64,000 nucleotides of DNA from an uncultured Shimia sp. GTDB lineage: Bacteria; Pseudomonadota; Alphaproteobacteria; Rhodobacterales; Rhodobacteraceae. Positions 9,190-18,345 of this stretch are shown here, one piece after another. Location: the NCBI GenBank assembly GCA_937897325.1, contig CALCOY010000024.1, forward strand, positions 62,001 through 126,000, given 5' to 3'. Every line of letters begins with the position of its first letter. The stretch's first letter is position 1. The position numbers and the translations under genes are program-made. Below the pieces are notes generated by a model. That model was not told where the DNA came from. It did not search any database and worked only from the letters and a program-made list of their open reading frames with translations.

Positions 9190-10635
9190 ATGACGCCCGC
9201 TGGAAGATCCTATGCATCAGGTGCTGCGGCTGTCGCAGTTTCGACCGCGCTTAGCGCAGGTGGCGGCTTCATCTCTCTGTATCTGCTGGCCCAAGTTCTG
9301 ACGAAGGACGAACTGGGTGGCTACGCCTTTGCCTTTAACGTGTTGTCCCTGCTGGCCTTTGTGGCTGCGTGGGGTTTTGAACGGACGATCATGCTGCGTG
9401 TGGCCCGTTTGCCGCCCGCGCCGCATGATTTGAGGGGGCGCGGTCTTGCTTTGCGCGCGACTGCGCTTTCGGGGTTTTTTGCATCTTTACTCATTGGTCT
9501 TTTGCTGCTCGCGACCCCGCGATTGGTGGATTGGGGTGCCTTGCCGGCAGCAGGTTTTTGGCTGCCGGCATTGGCGTTGGCGCTTATTCCAATGGCGATT
9601 TCAGCGATCTTGCAAGCCTGGTTCCGTGCCAATTCCCGCATTGCCGTTTCCAGTTTGACACACGGTGCAGTTAACGCTGCCCGTGCTGTCTTACTGGCCG
9701 CTGTGCTAGCCCTTGGTGGCGGGCCTGTTGCCGTGGCGGTGGCTGTGATCCTGTCAACTGGTGTTCCGGTCTTCATTCTGGGATGGCTGGCCCGGGATGC
9801 CAGAACCCGTCCACCCGCATTCATCAGGTTCAGAGACCTGCGCAGCGGTGCTTTGGTTGTGGTGCAGAAGGTGTCGAACTACGGCCTGCGGATCCTTGAT
9901 GTCATTCTGGTGGGTCTTCTCGCCAGTGGTGTCGAGACGGCCGAATATGCAGTTGCCGCACGTCTCGCAGCCTTCTGCGGTATGGGGGCCGAGGCGCTTC
10001 AACCCACTTTCGCCCCCCGAGCGCGTCGCCATTTCACCACAGGCGACGCCCCGTCCGCTGGTCACGAATACCGGCTTGCGCGTGCCGCCAGCTTCCTCTT
10101 GTCACTTCTCATCGCCATCGCCCTTGTCCTGTTTGGATCTCGAGTTTTGAACATCTTTGGCGATTTTTCAGGGGCTTATCCGACAATGCTGATCCTCTTG
10201 GCAAGCTATATGGTGGCATCAGGTGCGGGCATGCATTTTCTCTATCTTCATATGCAGGGTGAACTTATCGGCACGGCCATCTTGCGCCTCGCATCACTTG
10301 GGTTGCTGGTGGCAGGTGCTGTGCTGCTGGTCCCTGTCTTGGGGGCGCTTGGTGGCGCCATGGCTTTGTGTGGTGCCGTGCTGGCGTTGAACGCGGCCTC
10401 GGTCGCCTATCTTCATAGAAGAACCGGGTTTGCAGGTTTGACCTTCGCCTCGGCCACTCCGACCGTCCTTGCCGCCGCGCTTCTGCTTATCGCAGGCCTC
10501 TGGCAGGTCTCGGCAGGCCCGCTGGCACTGGCCCTGATGGCCGTGGGGGCCTTGTCATTGGCCATCGATGGTCACAGCAGAACCGTCCTACGGATGCTCT
10601 TTGATTTGTTGGCGCGCCGGGACCAGCCGCGATGA
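9190..10635 (+). CDS. Polysaccharide flippase (Wzx/MOP superfamily)
   Basis: 481 residues, almost entirely hydrophobic with 12-14 predicted helices and short charged loops, the layout of O-antigen/exopolysaccharide flippases. Sequence near the N-terminus (SLYLLAQVLTKDELGGYAFA) matches the conserved first two helices of polysaccharide biosynthesis proteins, and YAVAARLAAFCGMGAEALQP near residue 260 is the second-half equivalent. It moves undecaprenyl-linked oligosaccharide across the inner membrane. It is the second gene after the GT4 and ends 22 bases before the convergent GT2 gene. Confidence 0.85.
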   Translation: MTPAGRSYASGAAAVAVSTALSAGGGFISLYLLAQVLTKDELGGYAFAFNVLSLLAFVAAWGFERTIMLRVARLPPAPHDLRGRGLALRATALSGFFASLLIGLLLLATPRLVDWGALPAAGFWLPALALALIPMAISAILQAWFRANSRIAVSSLTHGAVNAARAVLLAAVLALGGGPVAVAVAVILSTGVPVFILGWLARDARTRPPAFIRFRDLRSGALVVVQKVSNYGLRILDVILVGLLASGVETAEYAVAARLAAFCGMGAEALQPTFAPRARRHFTTGDAPSAGHEYRLARAASFLLSLLIAIALVLFGSRVLNIFGDFSGAYPTMLILLASYMVASGAGMHFLYLHMQGELIGTAILRLASLGLLVAGAVLLVPVLGALGGAMALCGAVLALNAASVAYLHRRTGFAGLTFASATPTVLAAALLLIAGLWQVSAGPLALALMAVGALSLAIDGHSRTVLRMLFDLLARRDQPR

Positions 10636-10657
10636 TCCGTTTCCCGATCACAAGACA

Positions 10658-11677
10658 TCAACGGGATGCTGGATAAAGCTTCCGTTTGTCTTCAGGCGTC
10701 AGATGCATCGACCTGTCCATTTCGAACTTTGCGAGCCTTTCGCGGGTTCCGCCCGGCCCCGCGACGTAGCCCATCATTTGCCCCGCAGCGTCAAGTACCA
10801 ACCCTATGATCAGCGCCAAACCGTGGGAGCGTTCGTTGATGTCTGGCAATTGCTTGAAAACGACATGGCGCATGCGAACATAGCGCAAGATGGGAATGGC
10901 CGGGCCCAGAACGAAGTAGGCCACGCGTTTCAACGGCCCCCAGCTCTCGTTGCGGGCTCGGTTCCAGCCATAAAGCCGCCCCACATCTGAACGCAGCCGT
11001 GAGGTTGAGGAGAGGCTTGACGGGTTGATGTGGCGGATCCTGCCATCGGGCTTGAAATAGAGTTTGGCGCCTTTCTCTTTAAGTGTCTTGACCACGTCGC
11101 CTTCGCGATTGCAGCCCTCAATCACCTCTTCTGGTGTGAGCATCTGCAGGGCCGACAAACGGAATGAACCGTTATGGTGGCTGATCCAGTCAGTTGGCCC
11201 TTCGGGATTGGCTTCGGCCCAATGAGCGTAGGATAGCATGAAGTTTGCCCAGCTTAACTGCGTGCCCGGATTGGCGTTCAGCATGCCTGATCCGACACCG
11301 TCCACCCCGTTCGCTTCGAATGTCTTGACCATGGTTTCGGCCCATTCCGGGTCGGGAAAGGCGTGGTCCTCGATCATCGCCACAAAAGGCGCGTTGGCCT
11401 GCAAGGACATGCGGGCCGAGCATTTCTCGACCGTGTCGATTTCCATGTCATCAAAGATGCGGTAGCTGCCCATGCCTTCCAGCAGATGGCGCACGGGACC
11501 TACATCGGCACCGGGCCGGATGCAGAAGTAAAGTTCGATTCTGTCGGCAATGGTCTGCGACGCGATTGCCGACAATGTCATCCGGGCGGCTTCGGGACGG
11601 TAGCCAGTGGTCACGGCCACAGTAATTGCCGGGCCCTTCGAGGCTGCTTTGACCATCGTTTTTTTCGTCTCACTCAT
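10658..11677 (-). CDS. Glycosyltransferase family 2-like protein
   Basis: 339-residue GT-A type transferase. N-terminal ITVAVTTGYRPEAARMTLSA is the nucleotide-binding strand and loop. FVAMIEDHAFPDPEWAETMV near residue 105 gives an E-D-H version of the DxD metal site. HNGSFRLSALQML is the acceptor region. A C-terminal hydrophobic patch (about 245-300) suggests membrane association. The start is the ATG at 11677; it overlaps the stop of the upstream dehydrogenase (stop at 11670-11672), with AGGTGG as ribosome site. It is third in a coupled minus-strand set with a GT4 and a Gfo/Idh dehydrogenase. Confidence 0.78.
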   Translation of the reverse strand: MSETKKTMVKAASKGPAITVAVTTGYRPEAARMTLSAIASQTIADRIELYFCIRPGADVGPVRHLLEGMGSYRIFDDMEIDTVEKCSARMSLQANAPFVAMIEDHAFPDPEWAETMVKTFEANGVDGVGSGMLNANPGTQLSWANFMLSYAHWAEANPEGPTDWISHHNGSFRLSALQMLTPEEVIEGCNREGDVVKTLKEKGAKLYFKPDGRIRHINPSSLSSTSRLRSDVGRLYGWNRARNESWGPLKRVAYFVLGPAIPILRYVRMRHVVFKQLPDINERSHGLALIIGLVLDAAGQMMGYVAGPGGTRERLAKFEMDRSMHLTPEDKRKLYPASR

Positions 11678-12686
11678 ATGCCCCACCTGCTTTGCTTATC
11701 GCATCAAGTGAGAGTGCGAGAGCTTGGCGCCCGATCTCGAGTGGCATTTCGTTCTTTGCCGGGGCACCCCCTTTGGAGGCGTGCACAAAGGCACGCAAAG
11801 CAGCATCAAAGGATGGATCTGGCTTGTAACGGATGTCGAGCGCATCGCGGACCATCGCAAGCCTTTGCTCCAACCGTTCCCCGATGCTCATCTTATGGGC
11901 CGGGCGCGATAGATGCGCTTCGCCGTTGCTCAGTAGGTCGATCTCCAGATGTCCCGCTTCGCACAGCAATTCGACCTTGTGGGCGTTCTGCCCGGTCAAT
12001 TGGCCCACGGTGATCGAAACGGGTTGTCCTGTCTGTAACTTGCCGGTCACGGTCGCAAGGCTTCCCGCGTTCAGCATCGTTTTGCTAACCGCGAGCGTGT
12101 CGGGGTCCAAAGGTGATCCGGTGAGGTAGCTCAGAATGTCAAAATGGTGAATCGCAAGGTCCGTGATCGCGTCGCCACCGCCGTCCGCTTCGCTTTTCCA
12201 TCCGGGCAGGTCGCGCTTTTCTGACGTAAACAGCGTGCGTATGCCGACCAAAGCGCCCAAATCACCACGCTCCAGCGCCTTGCGTGCCGCGCGATACTTC
12301 GGATGCATCCTGAAATTATGACCGACCATCGCAACGCTGTCTTTGGCCTTCGCCGCCTCCAACATGCGATCAGCATCTTTCAGCGTCATCGCAATGGGCT
12401 TTTCCACGTAGACGCTCAACCCCGCTTCGAGTGCCGCAATCACAGCTTCTGCGTGATGCGCGGGCGGCGTGCAGATGATGACCGCGTTTACTTCGCCCAA
12501 GGCGATCGGACGCTCAAGATCGCAATAAAACGTGGCACCGGGATGAAAGCGCGCCATGGCTTTGCGCGCGGCCGGATCGGGATCAATAAGTGCAGTCACA
12601 CGCGCGCCCGAGATGCGGGACAGGATAGGCCCATGATGAAACCGGGCGACGCGTCCACAGCCCACAAGACCGATCCGCAATGTCAT
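11670..12686 (-). CDS. Gfo/Idh/MocA family oxidoreductase
   Basis: 338-residue NAD(P)-dependent sugar dehydrogenase family protein. It starts MTLRIGLVGCGRVARFHHGP, with the Rossmann GxGxxA-type loop, and has VYVEKPIAMTLKDADRM with the catalytic EKP lysine near residue 92 and DLAIHHFDILSYLTG near residue 175 (the substrate-site His region). Members in polysaccharide loci oxidise or reduce nucleotide sugars at C3. The start at 12686 overlaps the GT4 stop (ATGA), and its own stop overlaps the next GT2 start, so the three genes are translationally coupled. The much longer open frame upstream is only the shadow of the GT4 gene. Confidence 0.88.
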   Translation of the reverse strand: MTLRIGLVGCGRVARFHHGPILSRISGARVTALIDPDPAARKAMARFHPGATFYCDLERPIALGEVNAVIICTPPAHHAEAVIAALEAGLSVYVEKPIAMTLKDADRMLEAAKAKDSVAMVGHNFRMHPKYRAARKALERGDLGALVGIRTLFTSEKRDLPGWKSEADGGGDAITDLAIHHFDILSYLTGSPLDPDTLAVSKTMLNAGSLATVTGKLQTGQPVSITVGQLTGQNAHKVELLCEAGHLEIDLLSNGEAHLSRPAHKMSIGERLEQRLAMVRDALDIRYKPDPSFDAALRAFVHASKGGAPAKNEMPLEIGRQALALSLDAISKAGGAYE

Positions 12687-13915
12687 TTCAGCAACTCCTT
12701 CTGTTCCGCGCGTGCCTTGGCATGGCGTTTTCGAGCCGCACAATTCTGCTGCGCTTTCGCATAAAGCTCCAAAAGCCGATCCGTGTGCCTGTCGCGGCCG
12801 AAGTCCTTCAGCGCGCGCTGCCGTCCTGCGGTACCAAGACGTTGGCAAAGGGCTTTGTCGCTTAGCATTTGGATAAGCCGCGTCGCCCACGCATCGACAT
12901 TACCGGGCGGGGCGATATAGCCTGTCTCGGCCTCAACAATCACGTCCGATATTGCGCCTGTGTTCGCCCCAAGCACGGCGGTCCCCCGCATCATGGCTTC
13001 CAGCGTGACGTTTCCGAAGGGTTCGTGCCAGATGGACGGAACGGCTTGAACCCATGCCGGGGCAAGGGCCGTGTCGAGTGTTTGGTAGGGGACATGCCCC
13101 AGAAACCGAACACTTTTGCCCAAGGGCTTTGCCCGTCGGCGCAGGGCCTCTTCTTCGCCGCCGGTTCCTGCGATGACAAGCATGGCTTTGGGGATCTTTC
13201 TTCTGGCACATGCAAAAGCGTCGATCAGCACGTCGACGCCTTTTTCTCTCGAAAGCCGCCCGCAATAGGCAAGCGTCGGACGCGTGGCCAGATCGGACGT
13301 GGCATCGCGGGCATCCGCCGGGTTTGGCAAGACTTCCACGCCTGTCCAGCCGGAGGCGGTGAAACGTTCCGCCGCGCGGCGGCTCAGGACTGTTGTGACA
13401 TCGAGAACACTGCGCCACCGCTTCAAGAGCCACATCTGCAGCCGTGCCATCTGATACGTTCTTGACGAAACGCAGCCGCTGTCCCGACAGACGGGACCGG
13501 CCACATGGGCGCAATTCGTGCGGTCTGGCAACAGCTTCAGGCCGTTCGGGCAGATTTCCTTATAGGTCGGCGCCTGATGCAAAACCGGAAGGTCGCGCAG
13601 CAGGGGCAGTATCAGTGGAGAAAGCTGCCATAGGAATGACCTTACATGCACCACATCCGGCGGATTCGATCGAAGTTCCGCGCGCAGCGCTTGCCACGCC
13701 ATCGGGTTCGCGCTTTGCAGAACGACTTGCCCCAGGTCTGTCTGCCCATGGCAGGTACGCTCGGCCAGAAGTGGAAAACCCGGGATCATTTCAGCGTTTG
13801 ATGAAAAGAGCCGGATGTCATGACCGCGCGCTGCAAGGCTGTCCCGCACAGCCAACATCTGCAATTCAGCCCCGCCATAGGCCCGCCCGTGGTCGTTTAT
13901 CAATAAAACCTGCAT
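12683..13915 (-). CDS. Glycosyltransferase, GT4 family
   Basis: 410-residue GT-B transferase. It begins MQVLLINDHGRAYGGAELQM, with the GGAE loop typical of GT4 enzymes. PTLAYCGRLSREKGVDVLID near residue 225 marks the donor domain. PSIWHEPFGNVTLEAMMRGT near residue 305 contains the E-x7-E donor motif (E of HEPFG and E of LEAM). A four-Cys region (NCAHVAGPVCRDSGC, near residue 145) is often seen in this subfamily. I placed the start at 13915; the longer open frame to 14014 lacks homology. It is first in the minus-strand set, ATGA-coupled to the dehydrogenase. Confidence 0.88.
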   Translation of the reverse strand: MQVLLINDHGRAYGGAELQMLAVRDSLAARGHDIRLFSSNAEMIPGFPLLAERTCHGQTDLGQVVLQSANPMAWQALRAELRSNPPDVVHVRSFLWQLSPLILPLLRDLPVLHQAPTYKEICPNGLKLLPDRTNCAHVAGPVCRDSGCVSSRTYQMARLQMWLLKRWRSVLDVTTVLSRRAAERFTASGWTGVEVLPNPADARDATSDLATRPTLAYCGRLSREKGVDVLIDAFACARRKIPKAMLVIAGTGGEEEALRRRAKPLGKSVRFLGHVPYQTLDTALAPAWVQAVPSIWHEPFGNVTLEAMMRGTAVLGANTGAISDVIVEAETGYIAPPGNVDAWATRLIQMLSDKALCQRLGTAGRQRALKDFGRDRHTDRLLELYAKAQQNCAARKRHAKARAEQKELLK

Positions 13916-14202
13916 GGCTTGCGGTGTCAGATCTATCTTATGTTGATCTTTAACTAATGCTCCGCTGCCGCGTTTGCGATCTTCGCGCGCCCCTCTAAGC
14001 GGTTTCCTGACCAATAAAGCATCATCTTGCCGATCATCTGCTCAGGACGCGCAAATCGTTAGCAGAAACCAGCCCACGCGAGCGTTCTAAGATGAACGCC
14101 AGATGAACGGCGTAGAAGTCAAAAAGGCTTAACCCTACGTTGAAATGCGACGTTCGCCGGGGTGGGAGGCGAAGTTTCTTTGCGTCAGATTATGAGGTAG
14201 CA

Positions 14203-15663
14203 ATGAACGATCGTGTTATCGTCGTCGGCGGGGGCCCCGCTGGCCTCACAGCCGCGTATGAACTGCAGAAAGTTGCGCCACAAAAGCAGCCCGTCGTGTT
14301 TGAGGCCAGCGATCTACTGGGTGGGATCGCGCGGACTGAATGCCATAACGGCTATCGCTTCGACATTGGCGGGCACCGATTTTTTACAAAGGTGCAGGAA
14401 GTCGAAGATATGTGGCAGGAGGTGCTTGAAACAGATTTCATCACCGTACCCCGCAAAAGCCGCATCTATTATCGGGGCCAGTTTTTCGACTATCCGCTTC
14501 GCCTGTTCGACACGCTCTCGAAGATAGGCATCTACGAGGCTCTGCGCATCATTGCGAGCTACGTCAAATGGCAGATCCGTCCCCACAAATCGGAAGAATC
14601 CTTTGAAGAATGGGTCATCAACCGTTTTGGCGGGCGGCTCTACATGCATTTCTTTCGCAGCTACACAGAGAAAGTCTGGGGGATTCCGCCAAAGAACATC
14701 CGTGCGGATTGGGCGGCGCAAAGGATCAAGAACCTCACGCTGGTCAAAGCTGTCTGGAACGCGATTTCGGGGGCGAATGACACTGCGTCGCTGATCGAAG
14801 AATTTCAGTATCCGCGCCTGGGTCCTGGTATGATGTGGGAAAAGACAGCTGAGTTGATCAATACGAAAGCAGGCGAAGTGCATATGCGCGCGGCGGTGAC
14901 GAAGGTGCATCGCGAGGACGATCGCATCGTCGCGGTCGATGTCGCCCGCTGGGACGCGAAGGGTGCTGATCTTGGGACCCGGCGGGAAGAGGCGACGGAT
15001 TTCATCAGCACGATGGCGCTTCAGGATCTTGTGCTGGCGATGGATCCTCCAGCACCGGACAACGTGGTCGCGGCTGCCACGGCGCTGAATTATCGTGACT
15101 TTCTGATTGTAACTCTGGTGCTTGATCAAGCTGATCCGTTTCCGGACAACTGGATTTACGTGCACAGTCCCGATGTACAGGTCGGGCGCATCCAGAATTT
15201 CCGCGCCTGGTCCGCAGCCCTTTTGCCGGATCAGGACACCGCATCGATCGGGATGGAGTACTTCTGTCAGGAAGACGATGGCCTTTGGGCCATGTCAGAT
15301 GAAGAACTGATTGCGCTGGCGGGACGCGAACTGGAAGAAATCCATCTGGCCGATCAAAGCCATGTCAAAGGCGGTTTCGTGATCCGTCAGAGGAAGGCCT
15401 ATCCGATCTATGATCCGCAAAGCAAAGAGGCGCTTGAGGTCGTTTCAGATTGGATAAAGGGCCTCGAAAACCTTCAGACGGTAGGTCGCAACGGGCTGCA
15501 TCGCTACAACAACCAGGATCATTCCATGCTGACGGCCATGTATGCCGCGCGCAACATCGCTGGCGGTTCGGAAGATGTCTGGTCGGTCAATGTCGACCGG
15601 TCTTACCACGAAGAAATGGAAGTTGATCGGGACGAGGATGCGCCCCGATATGCGGCGGAATAG
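14203..15663 (+). CDS. FAD-dependent oxidoreductase, UDP-galactopyranose mutase-like / amine oxidase family
   Basis: 486 residues. N-terminal VIVVGGGPAGLTAAYEL is the dinucleotide-binding GxGxxG motif, followed by VFEASDLLGGIARTECHNGY and FDIGGHRFFTKVQEVEDMW, which is the pattern of the UGM/protoporphyrinogen-oxidase-like flavoproteins found in cell-surface polysaccharide loci. The C-terminal FAD-contact region is NQDHSMLTAMYAARNI. The start at 14203 has GAGG eight bases upstream. The function is probably on an activated sugar or lipid-linked sugar rather than an amine. A second related but distinct flavoprotein lies at 52895-54208. It converges with the GT2 gene at 15670. Confidence 0.8.
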   Translation: MNDRVIVVGGGPAGLTAAYELQKVAPQKQPVVFEASDLLGGIARTECHNGYRFDIGGHRFFTKVQEVEDMWQEVLETDFITVPRKSRIYYRGQFFDYPLRLFDTLSKIGIYEALRIIASYVKWQIRPHKSEESFEEWVINRFGGRLYMHFFRSYTEKVWGIPPKNIRADWAAQRIKNLTLVKAVWNAISGANDTASLIEEFQYPRLGPGMMWEKTAELINTKAGEVHMRAAVTKVHREDDRIVAVDVARWDAKGADLGTRREEATDFISTMALQDLVLAMDPPAPDNVVAAATALNYRDFLIVTLVLDQADPFPDNWIYVHSPDVQVGRIQNFRAWSAALLPDQDTASIGMEYFCQEDDGLWAMSDEELIALAGRELEEIHLADQSHVKGGFVIRQRKAYPIYDPQSKEALEVVSDWIKGLENLQTVGRNGLHRYNNQDHSMLTAMYAARNIAGGSEDVWSVNVDRSYHEEMEVDRDEDAPRYAAE

Positions 15664-15669
15664 GACGGG

Positions 15670-16656
15670 TCAGACAAGCCCCAGTTTGACCAACGCGTAG
15701 CCAAGCCCGGCGCAAAGATAGTGCAGCCACAAAACACCGATCGCCCCGGGCGTTTGGACCCAGCCATCAAGTGTGCGGATGAAACCAAGAAAGCCACGAT
15801 TGGCGTAGATAAAAAGCGCTAGGCTGATCAGCAGGCTCAGTAGGCTGGCTATTGGGAATATGACAATCCCGATGGCGCTCAAGAGGCTCAACCCTACGGC
15901 AATGACGGACAGCTTGCCGTCAGTTGAAACATTTAGCATTTCGGGCATCTTCTTTCCGGCCTCCGATGACATCAATTGCGTCCAGGGCACCGCGCGATCC
16001 CACAGATCAGTGCGGGTCATGGATCGTAAGGTCCAGCGTTTGAGATGCGTGCCTTGTAGCGCCGGATCCAGTTCGATCCGATGGCACGCCAGGTGAAGCC
16101 GCATGCCAAGCTCGATATCCTCCATCATCGACACGCCTTCGTCAAAACCGCCGAGTGCCTCGAAGACGTCGCGCCGGATCACACCAAGCCCGGTCCAGAA
16201 GCTGGTCATTGGTCCCGCATTGATCTGATGTACGTGGTGATGCAGCAGATTGCGCACCCGACTAACGCGGGCAGGGCAGGCGGGTGCCGTGTCGTATGAC
16301 CCGAAGATGGCCGCTGGCGCATCATCATACCTGAACTGATCCAGAATGCGCGCACGGATGTCCCGATGAACGACCACGTCCGCGTCCACAAAAACGATGA
16401 TCTCGCCCTTGGCAGCCGCCACCCCTGCATTTCGCGCCCCGGCTGCTCCACGGTTCTCTGATAAGACGAACGGTTCGATCCCAAGCGCTTGGATCAGGGC
16501 CGCAGTCTGGTCCTGCGATGCGTCATCGACCACGACGATTTCATGGGATGCGAAACCGGCCGCGAACACTCCTTCAAGACACTCGGTTATGTAGGCTTCC
16601 GCGTTGTGCGCCGGTATGACGACTGAAATAGAAGGGCGCTCGTCTGCTTGGGTCAT
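15670..16656 (-). CDS. Glycosyltransferase family 2 with C-terminal membrane segments
   Basis: 328-residue GT-A transferase. ISVVIPAHNAEAYITECLEG and EIVVVDDASQDQTAALI are the classic GT2 N-terminus. IVFVDADVVVHRDI near residue 90 provides the DxD metal site. GGFDEGVSMMEDIELGMRL near residue 170 provides the ED motif of the catalytic base region. Two or three C-terminal helices (about 245-325) anchor it to the inner membrane. The neighbours indicate surface-glycan synthesis. It ends 6 bases from the UGM-like gene stop. Confidence 0.88.
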   Translation of the reverse strand: MTQADERPSISVVIPAHNAEAYITECLEGVFAAGFASHEIVVVDDASQDQTAALIQALGIEPFVLSENRGAAGARNAGVAAAKGEIIVFVDADVVVHRDIRARILDQFRYDDAPAAIFGSYDTAPACPARVSRVRNLLHHHVHQINAGPMTSFWTGLGVIRRDVFEALGGFDEGVSMMEDIELGMRLHLACHRIELDPALQGTHLKRWTLRSMTRTDLWDRAVPWTQLMSSEAGKKMPEMLNVSTDGKLSVIAVGLSLLSAIGIVIFPIASLLSLLISLALFIYANRGFLGFIRTLDGWVQTPGAIGVLWLHYLCAGLGYALVKLGLV

Positions 16657-16982
16657 GCGCAGGAATTGTGATCAAAGGTGTTTTTGTATCGCAATGAGGT
16701 TCCCCAGCGTCAGCCATGATACAGATGGCCCGTTTAGACCTGTCTAGCGGCACCCTTTCGACAATTCACTCTGTTTGCGTTTCCATTTCACATGATCCTT
16801 TGGTTTGAGCTGAAATGCGCCATCTCTTCATCGCCAAGCGCACGAATGCCTGCTGCCGCTGCAGCAAAAAAACAGACATTTTGCTACGCCCGTGAACCTT
16901 TGGATATCTGGAACCGGCGGCCCCTCATGCCACGCTTGTCCGCGGGATAATCAAAACCCGAAAGATCCATTGGGAGGATGAA
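16657..16982. promoter_or_regulatory. 326-base gap ahead of the catabolic locus
   Basis: No gene found. It carries the promoter for the large plus-strand locus and the upstream region of the minus-strand GT2. A strong GGGAGG ribosome site occupies its right end (16971-16976). I could not assign a -35/-10 pair or operator with confidence. Confidence 0.4.
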
Positions 16983-18248
16983 ATGCGCGTGAGATTGATC
17001 ACAAGTGCATCGGCTTTGGCGCTGATGCTCGGAGCACAAGCAGCGATGGCCGACGGACATGGTGGCCCGCTGAAGGTCGGTGTGCTGGCGACGCTGGAAG
17101 GCACTTACACGACGCTTGGTGAGGACGGAGTGCGAGGTCTGCGCACGGCCCTGGCGCAGGCAGGCAACAAGGCCGGAGCGCGTGAGGTCGAACTGGTCAT
17201 ACAATCCACCGACACAAGTCCTGACAGCGCTGTGCGCGGCGCGCGCAAACTGGTCGAACAGGACGGGGTGGAGATCGTTCTTGGGCCATTGTCAGGCTCG
17301 GAAGGGATTGCCATTCGCGACTATTCGAAGACGCAGCCCGGCGTGACTTTCATCAACGGCATATCGGGTGCGATGGAAACCACCTATGTGACCCCGTCCG
17401 AGAACTTCTTCCGCTTCAACACGGATGGTGCGCAATGGTCTGTTGGTCTGGGCGATTACGTCTTCAACGAAAAGGGTTGGGAAACCGTTGCGACCGTGGG
17501 CGAGGATTACTCCTTCGTCTACACGCAAGTGATGGGGTTCGTAACGGATTTCTGCCAGGCGGGCGGAGAGGTCACGGAACGACTTTGGGTGCCGCTTGGC
17601 ACGAAAGATTTCGGTTCGATAATCGCGGCACTTCCAGATGATGTGGACGCGATCTACCTGGGTCTTGGCGGCGGGGATGCCGTCAACTTCCTCAATCAGT
17701 ATCAACAGGCTGGGGGGGACGCCAATCTGATCGGTGGTTCCATCATGGTTGATGGTACGGTGCTGAATTCTAAAGGCGATGCGAAGAATGCACTGATCGG
17801 TACGCCGTCTTCCGGGCCGCAGGCGGACACTTGGGATGATCCGGATTGGCAGGCATATGTGAAAGCCTATCAGGACACGTTTCCACCGGAAGAACGTTTC
17901 CCATCGCCGTCGCTGCTTGCGACGGGTTACTACAATGCGACTTCGGCCATGCTCCAATGCATGGATGAAGTAGGCGGTGATTTGTCGGATGGGCAGGCAG
18001 CGTTCCGCGGATGTCTGGCCGGGCTGGAACTGAGCGCACCCAACGGTAAAATCACGCTGGACGAAAACCGTCAGGCTGTGGGTGCCAATTTCGTGTCCGA
18101 AGTTGTCGAGCTTGACGACGGGACCCTGGCCACGCAGATGGTGAAGAAAGTCGACGGTGTGAACCAGACGCTTGGACTGGAAAAGGCGGCCTTCGACGCG
18201 ATTGGTCTGCCATCGCGCGAAACACCCGCCTGTCAGGGCAGCTACTGA
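16983..18248 (+). CDS. Branched-chain-amino-acid-type ABC transporter substrate-binding protein
   Basis: 421-residue periplasmic binding protein of the LivK/type I fold. The signal peptide is residues 1-23 (MRVRLITSASALALMLGAQA then AMADG). The mature part starts LKVGVLATLEGTYTTLGEDG, the conserved first strand. GARKLVEQDGVEIVLGPLSG near residue 90 and AIYLGLGGGDAVNFLNQY near residue 220 are family regions. Liv-type binding proteins often bind aromatic acids, amides or other small organics rather than leucine. The permease and ATPase genes follow at 21994-27014 after three intervening genes, so it probably supplies that transporter. Two hairpins follow the stop. Confidence 0.9.
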   Translation: MRVRLITSASALALMLGAQAAMADGHGGPLKVGVLATLEGTYTTLGEDGVRGLRTALAQAGNKAGAREVELVIQSTDTSPDSAVRGARKLVEQDGVEIVLGPLSGSEGIAIRDYSKTQPGVTFINGISGAMETTYVTPSENFFRFNTDGAQWSVGLGDYVFNEKGWETVATVGEDYSFVYTQVMGFVTDFCQAGGEVTERLWVPLGTKDFGSIIAALPDDVDAIYLGLGGGDAVNFLNQYQQAGGDANLIGGSIMVDGTVLNSKGDAKNALIGTPSSGPQADTWDDPDWQAYVKAYQDTFPPEERFPSPSLLATGYYNATSAMLQCMDEVGGDLSDGQAAFRGCLAGLELSAPNGKITLDENRQAVGANFVSEVVELDDGTLATQMVKKVDGVNQTLGLEKAAFDAIGLPSRETPACQGSY

Positions 18249-18255
18249 AAACGGC

Positions 18256-18326
18256 AGGCCCGGGTCCTATCGGGGCGCGGGCCTCTGGTTGCACCGGACC
18301 GGGTGCGTCAACCGCACTGGTCCGGT
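18256..18326 (+). promoter_or_regulatory. Two consecutive stem-loops between binding-protein gene and next gene
   Basis: First stem AGGCCCG (18256-18262) / CGGGCCT (18278-18284). Second stem ACCGGACC (18293-18300) / GGTCCGGT (18319-18326), extendable inward by about five more pairs. Neither has a U tract, so 3'-end protection or attenuation of the binding-protein message is more likely than classical termination. The second ends 19 bases before the next start. Confidence 0.55.
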
Positions 18327-18345
18327 CCACCAGATCGTGGCTGGC

